A stretch of 9,456 nucleotides of DNA from NCBI GenBank assembly GCA_964454355.1, contig CAYVTA010000083.1, forward strand, positions 1-9,456. Reading direction: 5' to 3'. Shown piece by piece: positions 7,625 to 9,456 of the stretch (position 1 is its first letter; every line of letters starts with the position of its first letter). The notes below the pieces were generated by a model that was given only the letters and a program-made list of their open reading frames with translations, did not search any database and was not told the DNA's origin. The translations under genes were made by a program, and so were the position numbers. This stretch comes from UBA1081 sp964454355 (GTDB taxonomy: Bacteria; Bacillota; Clostridia; Oscillospirales; Acutalibacteraceae).

Positions 7625-7652
7625 TTGTTTTTGTACAATCAGACTGTATAAT
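7625..7652 (+). promoter_or_regulatory. Possible second, upstream promoter of the S10 operon
   Basis: A perfect TATAAT (7647-7652) lies 16 bases after a poor -35, TTGTTT (7625-7630), just past the tetR stop. It would make a longer leader that includes both palindromes. The -35 match is weak. Confidence 0.3.
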
Positions 7653-7696
7653 TTTCGGCAAATCTGTCAAAGTATATAAAAGTTAAGAAATATAGC

Positions 7697-7712
7697 AAAA
7701 ATCCGGATTTTT
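7697..7712. repeat. Palindrome, copy 1 (AAATCCGGATTT core)
   Basis: This is a perfect 16-bp palindrome, AAAAATCCGGATTTTT, whose 12-bp core recurs exactly 30 bp downstream. As RNA it would make only a 6-bp A-U stem with a CCGG loop before a T run (7708-7714), so it might also act as a weak terminator for tetR. The exact repeat and spacing suit a protein-binding site better. Confidence 0.75.
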
Positions 7713-7725
7713 TTCAAAAAAACAG

Positions 7726-7754
7726 TTGAAATCCGGATTTATTTATTGTATAAT
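7726..7754 (+). promoter_or_regulatory. Main sigma-A promoter of the S10 ribosomal protein operon
   Basis: TTGAAA (7726-7731) and a perfect TATAAT (7749-7754) have a 17-base spacer. Transcription should start near 7761, giving a leader of about 298 nt before rpsJ. The spacer contains palindrome copy 2, so a bound dimer would block RNA polymerase directly. Confidence 0.82.
7729..7740. repeat. Palindrome, copy 2 (AAATCCGGATTT), inside the rpsJ promoter
   Basis: This is a perfect 12-bp palindrome identical to the core of copy 1, with centres 30 bp apart, close to three helical turns. It overlaps the last bases of the -35 and fills most of the spacer. The geometry suits a repressor binding two sites on one face of the DNA. 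The protein is unknown. Confidence 0.72.
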
Positions 7755-7760
7755 AGCTTA

Positions 7761-8058
7761 GCGTGCGAAGAAAGGGAATAAGTCTGTCCTTTTTTAAGCA
7801 CAATCCATGCGATGATGTGGGATGTGGCTGCACTTTGATGCAGGGAACTCTCACGGAGTATGTCCGATTTCAAACCGGGCGATTTTCCCGACCAAGGGGC
7901 GTTTTTGCGACTTAACCGTAAAAATCTCTTTGTCGGAGCGTGATGTTATGCGACCCGGAAGATATTGTTTTCCGGTTTTTAAAATCGGAAAATGTGAAAC
8001 ACCCGGGTGCGTTGATGAAAAATCACGAAAGCCCGCCAAATTCTTAGGAGGCGTAGAA
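7761..8058 (+). promoter_or_regulatory. Long structured 5' leader of the S10 operon
   Basis: About 298 untranslated bases precede rpsJ. The frame is open from 7822, but the resulting 79-residue extension is not S10 sequence. Local hairpins include AAGAAAGG/CCTTTTTT (7768-7795), CTGCA/TGCAG (7828-7843), CGGG/CCCG near 7876-7890, the terminator-like hairpin at 7955-7980, and a perfect palindrome CACCCGGGTG (8000-8009). Distant complementary blocks also exist: TCCGATTT (7863-7870) with AAATCGGA (7982-7989), and CGATTTT (7880-7886) with AAAATCG (7981-7987). In E. coli the S10 leader mediates L4 control, but I see no resemblance in sequence to that leader. Confidence 0.6.
7955..7980 (+). terminator. 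Terminator-like hairpin in the rpsJ leader (candidate attenuator)
   Basis: CCGGAAGA (7955-7962) pairs with TTTTCCGG (7968-7975) around a 5-base loop, with one G-U pair, and is followed directly by TTTTT (7976-7980). It lies about 80 nt before rpsJ and has the shape of an intrinsic terminator. Its 3' arm can instead pair with CGGAAAA (7986-7992), and its 5' CCCGG with CCGGG at 7875-7879 or 8003-8007. These offer competing folds. Confidence 0.5.
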
Positions 8059-8370
8059 ATGGCAGTTAAGGAAAAAATCAGAATCAGACTCAAGGGTTAC
8101 GACCACAATCTCGTTGATAAAGCAGCAGAGAGAATCGTCGAAACCGCAAAGCGTACAGGAGCTCAGGTTTCCGGCCCCGTACCTCTTCCTACAGAAAAGG
8201 AAGTAGTTACAATCCTTCGTGCTGTACACAAGTACAAGGATAGCCGTGAGCAGTTTGAGCAGCGTACACACAAGAGACTTATCGATATCCTCAGACCTTC
8301 CAACAAAACTGTTGAAGCTCTCACAACACTTGAGCTTCCCGCAGGCGTTGATATCGAAATCAAGCTCTAA
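8059..8370 (+). CDS. rpsJ: 30S ribosomal protein S10
   Basis: This encodes 103 residues, the usual length, starting MAVKEKIRIRLKGYDHNLVD. Family blocks include GAQVSGPVPLPTEK, the ribosome-binding loop region HKYKDSREQFEQRTHKRLID, and the C-terminal ELPAGVDIEIKL. S10 sits in the head of the 30S subunit; as NusE it also joins NusB in transcription antitermination complexes. The start at 8059 is fixed by homology and by AGGAGG at 8046-8051, 7 nt upstream. The open frame reaches further left to 7822, but those codons encode nothing S10-like. Codon use is strongly biased, as expected of a highly expressed gene. It is the first gene of the canonical S10 operon. Confidence 0.98.
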   Translation: MAVKEKIRIRLKGYDHNLVDKAAERIVETAKRTGAQVSGPVPLPTEKEVVTILRAVHKYKDSREQFEQRTHKRLIDILRPSNKTVEALTTLELPAGVDIEIKL

Positions 8371-8380
8371 TTCTTAATTA

Positions 8381-8431
8381 CGGTTATATATACTATTATA
8401 TATACCGCAGGTCACGTTGACTTGTGTCAAC
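8381..8431 (+). repeat. Two hairpins between rpsJ and rplC
   Basis: CGGTTATATATA (8381-8392) pairs with TATATATACCG (8397-8407), with one bulged T and a CTAT loop. Then GTTGAC (8416-8421) pairs perfectly with GTCAAC (8426-8431) around TTGT. Neither is followed by a T run, so they are unlikely to terminate. They may be processing or stability elements in this 88-base gap. Confidence 0.5.
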
Positions 8432-8458
8432 CAATAATCTGACAGGAGGAAAAAACAA

Positions 8459-9091
8459 ATGCAGAAAGGTATTATCGGTAAGAAAATCGGTATGACTCAG
8501 GTTTTCGACGCTAACGGTAAAGTAGTTCCCGTTACAGTTGTTGAAGCCGGTCCTTGCCCGGTAGTCCAGAAGAAGACCGTCGAGGTTGACGGTTACGCCG
8601 CAGTTCAGCTCGGCTTTGCTGTTCAGAAGCAGCAGCGTGTTACAAAGCCCCTTAAGGGTCACTTTGCAAAAGCTGACGTAGCACCACAGAAGGTTCTCAA
8701 GGAGTTCAGATTCGCTGATACTTCCGCTTACGAAGTAGGTTCAGTAGTTAAGGCTGATACCTTCGCAGCAGGTGACAAAGTAGATGTCATCGGCACAAGT
8801 AAGGGTAAGGGTACAGCAGGTGCAATTAAGAGATGGAATTTCTCAAGACTTAAGGAAACTCACGGTACAGGTCCTGTTGCAAGACACGCAGGTTCTCTGG
8901 GTGCTTGTTCCGATCCCTCAAGAGTTTATAAGGGAAAGAAGCTTGCAGGTCACCTCGGTGCTGAAAGAGTTACAGTTCAGAATCTTGACATTGTCAAGGT
9001 AGATGCAGAGAACAACCTCATCGCTATCAAGGGTGCTATTCCCGGCCCCAAGGGCGGTTACGTTGTAATCGCAGATGCAAAGAAAGCGTAA
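8459..9091 (+). CDS. rplC: 50S ribosomal protein L3
   Basis: This 210-residue protein begins MQKGIIGKKIGMTQVFD, the typical bacterial L3 start. The central loop that reaches toward the peptidyl transferase centre is GTAGAIKRWNFSRLKETHGT, then ARHAGSLGACSDPSRVYKGK and KLAGHLG. L3 is an early-assembly protein of the 50S subunit, binding near the 3' end of 23S rRNA. The residue aligned with the methylated Gln150 of E. coli L3 appears to be Ser151, so PrmB-type methylation is not expected there; this is from a remembered alignment. AGGAGG at 8444-8449 lies 9 nt before the ATG. The gene follows rpsJ after 88 bases and precedes rplD by 14 bases, in standard operon order. Confidence 0.98.
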   Translation: MQKGIIGKKIGMTQVFDANGKVVPVTVVEAGPCPVVQKKTVEVDGYAAVQLGFAVQKQQRVTKPLKGHFAKADVAPQKVLKEFRFADTSAYEVGSVVKADTFAAGDKVDVIGTSKGKGTAGAIKRWNFSRLKETHGTGPVARHAGSLGACSDPSRVYKGKKLAGHLGAERVTVQNLDIVKVDAENNLIAIKGAIPGPKGGYVVIADAKKA

Positions 9092-9105
9092 GGAGGAAAT
9101 AACAG

Positions 9106-9456
9106 ATGGCTAATATTAAAGTTGTTAATAAGGCCGGCGAGCAGGTTGCAGAACTTACTCTTAAGGATGAAATCTTCGCTATCGAGCCTAACACCTCCGC
9201 TATGCACATCGCTGTTGTAAATTATCTTGCAAATCAGCGTCAGGGCACACAGTCCACACTTACAAGATCTGAAGTAAGCGGCGGCGGCAAGAAGCCCTGG
9301 AGACAGAAGGGTACAGGCAGAGCCCGTCAGGGTTCAACAAGATCACCCCAGTGGTATCACGGTGGTATTGCTCTCGGTCCCAAGCCCAGAAGCTATAAGT
9401 ACACAATCAACAAGAAGGTAAGAAGACTTGCTATGAAGTCTGCACTTTCCGCAAAG
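9106..9456 (+). CDS. rplD: 50S ribosomal protein L4, 5' part (cut by window end)
   Basis: The first 117 codons are present; bacterial L4 is usually a little over 200 residues, so the rest lies beyond 9456. Residues 1-50 (MANIKVVNKAGEQVAELTLK...) form the start of the globular domain. Residues 58-86 are the highly conserved extended loop, SGGGKKPWRQKGTGRARQGS then TRSPQW and HGG, which lines the nascent peptide exit tunnel. This is followed by GPKPRSYKYTINKKVRRLAM. AAGGAGG (9090-9096) overlaps the rplC stop and lies 9 nt before the ATG. In E. coli L4 represses its own operon by acting on the S10 leader; whether it does so here is unknown. Confidence 0.97.
   Translation, partial: MANIKVVNKAGEQVAELTLKDEIFAIEPNTSAMHIAVVNYLANQRQGTQSTLTRSEVSGGGKKPWRQKGTGRARQGSTRSPQWYHGGIALGPKPRSYKYTINKKVRRLAMKSALSAK

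Noticed and set aside
7697..7740. CRISPR or integration-site interpretation of the repeated palindrome
   Set aside because: Only two 12-bp copies with an 18-base gap, no cas or integrase gene, and the second copy sits in a promoter spacer.
7822..8058. N-terminal extension of S10 by 79 codons
   Set aside because: The extra residues have no S10 similarity, the true start is defined by AGGAGG at 8046-8051, and the resulting S10 is the normal 103 residues. The open frame upstream is fortuitous leader.

Overview
The window looks like a low-GC, endospore-forming Bacillota, most likely a gut Clostridia of the Oscillospiraceae/Ruminococcaceae type. The evidence is a complete gerA-gerB-gerC germinant-receptor operon, a secreted BspA-like protein with a calcium-binding dockerin duplex, strong AGGAGG ribosome-binding sites, and the L3 and L4 sequence style. 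This taxonomic placement is an inference from gene content; no rRNA gene is present.

Layout. (1) Positions 87-3826, minus strand: a GerA/GerB/GerC germinant receptor operon transcribed leftwards, with overlapping genes and a candidate sigma-G-type promoter in front of gerA. (2) Positions 3907-4892, plus strand: a divergent, translationally coupled pair, a DUF421 (YetF-like) membrane protein and a small DUF4363 membrane-anchored protein. (3) Positions 4963-6804, plus strand: a 613-residue secreted protein with leucine-rich BspA-like repeats, an internal dockerin and an unrecognised C-terminal domain. It has its own consensus promoter and a terminator. (4) Positions 7023-7616, plus strand: a TetR-type regulator with its own promoter. 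(5) From about 7720 to the end, plus strand: the start of the S10 ribosomal protein operon (rpsJ, rplC and the first 117 codons of rplD), preceded by a consensus promoter and a leader of about 300 nt.

How the genes fit together. The left half is sporulation/germination: GerA, GerB and GerC form a receptor in the spore inner membrane that senses small germinants. The DUF421/DUF4363 pair shares the narrow intergenic region and may work in the same membrane. The centre is a surface or cellulosome-type protein. The right half is core translation.

The most interesting unexplained structure lies between tetR and rpsJ. Two copies of the perfect palindrome AAATCCGGATTT sit exactly 30 bp apart, one of them inside the spacer of the rpsJ promoter. 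They are followed by a long leader with a terminator-like hairpin and competing pairings. Together they suggest an operator-controlled, possibly attenuated S10 operon by a mechanism I do not recognise.
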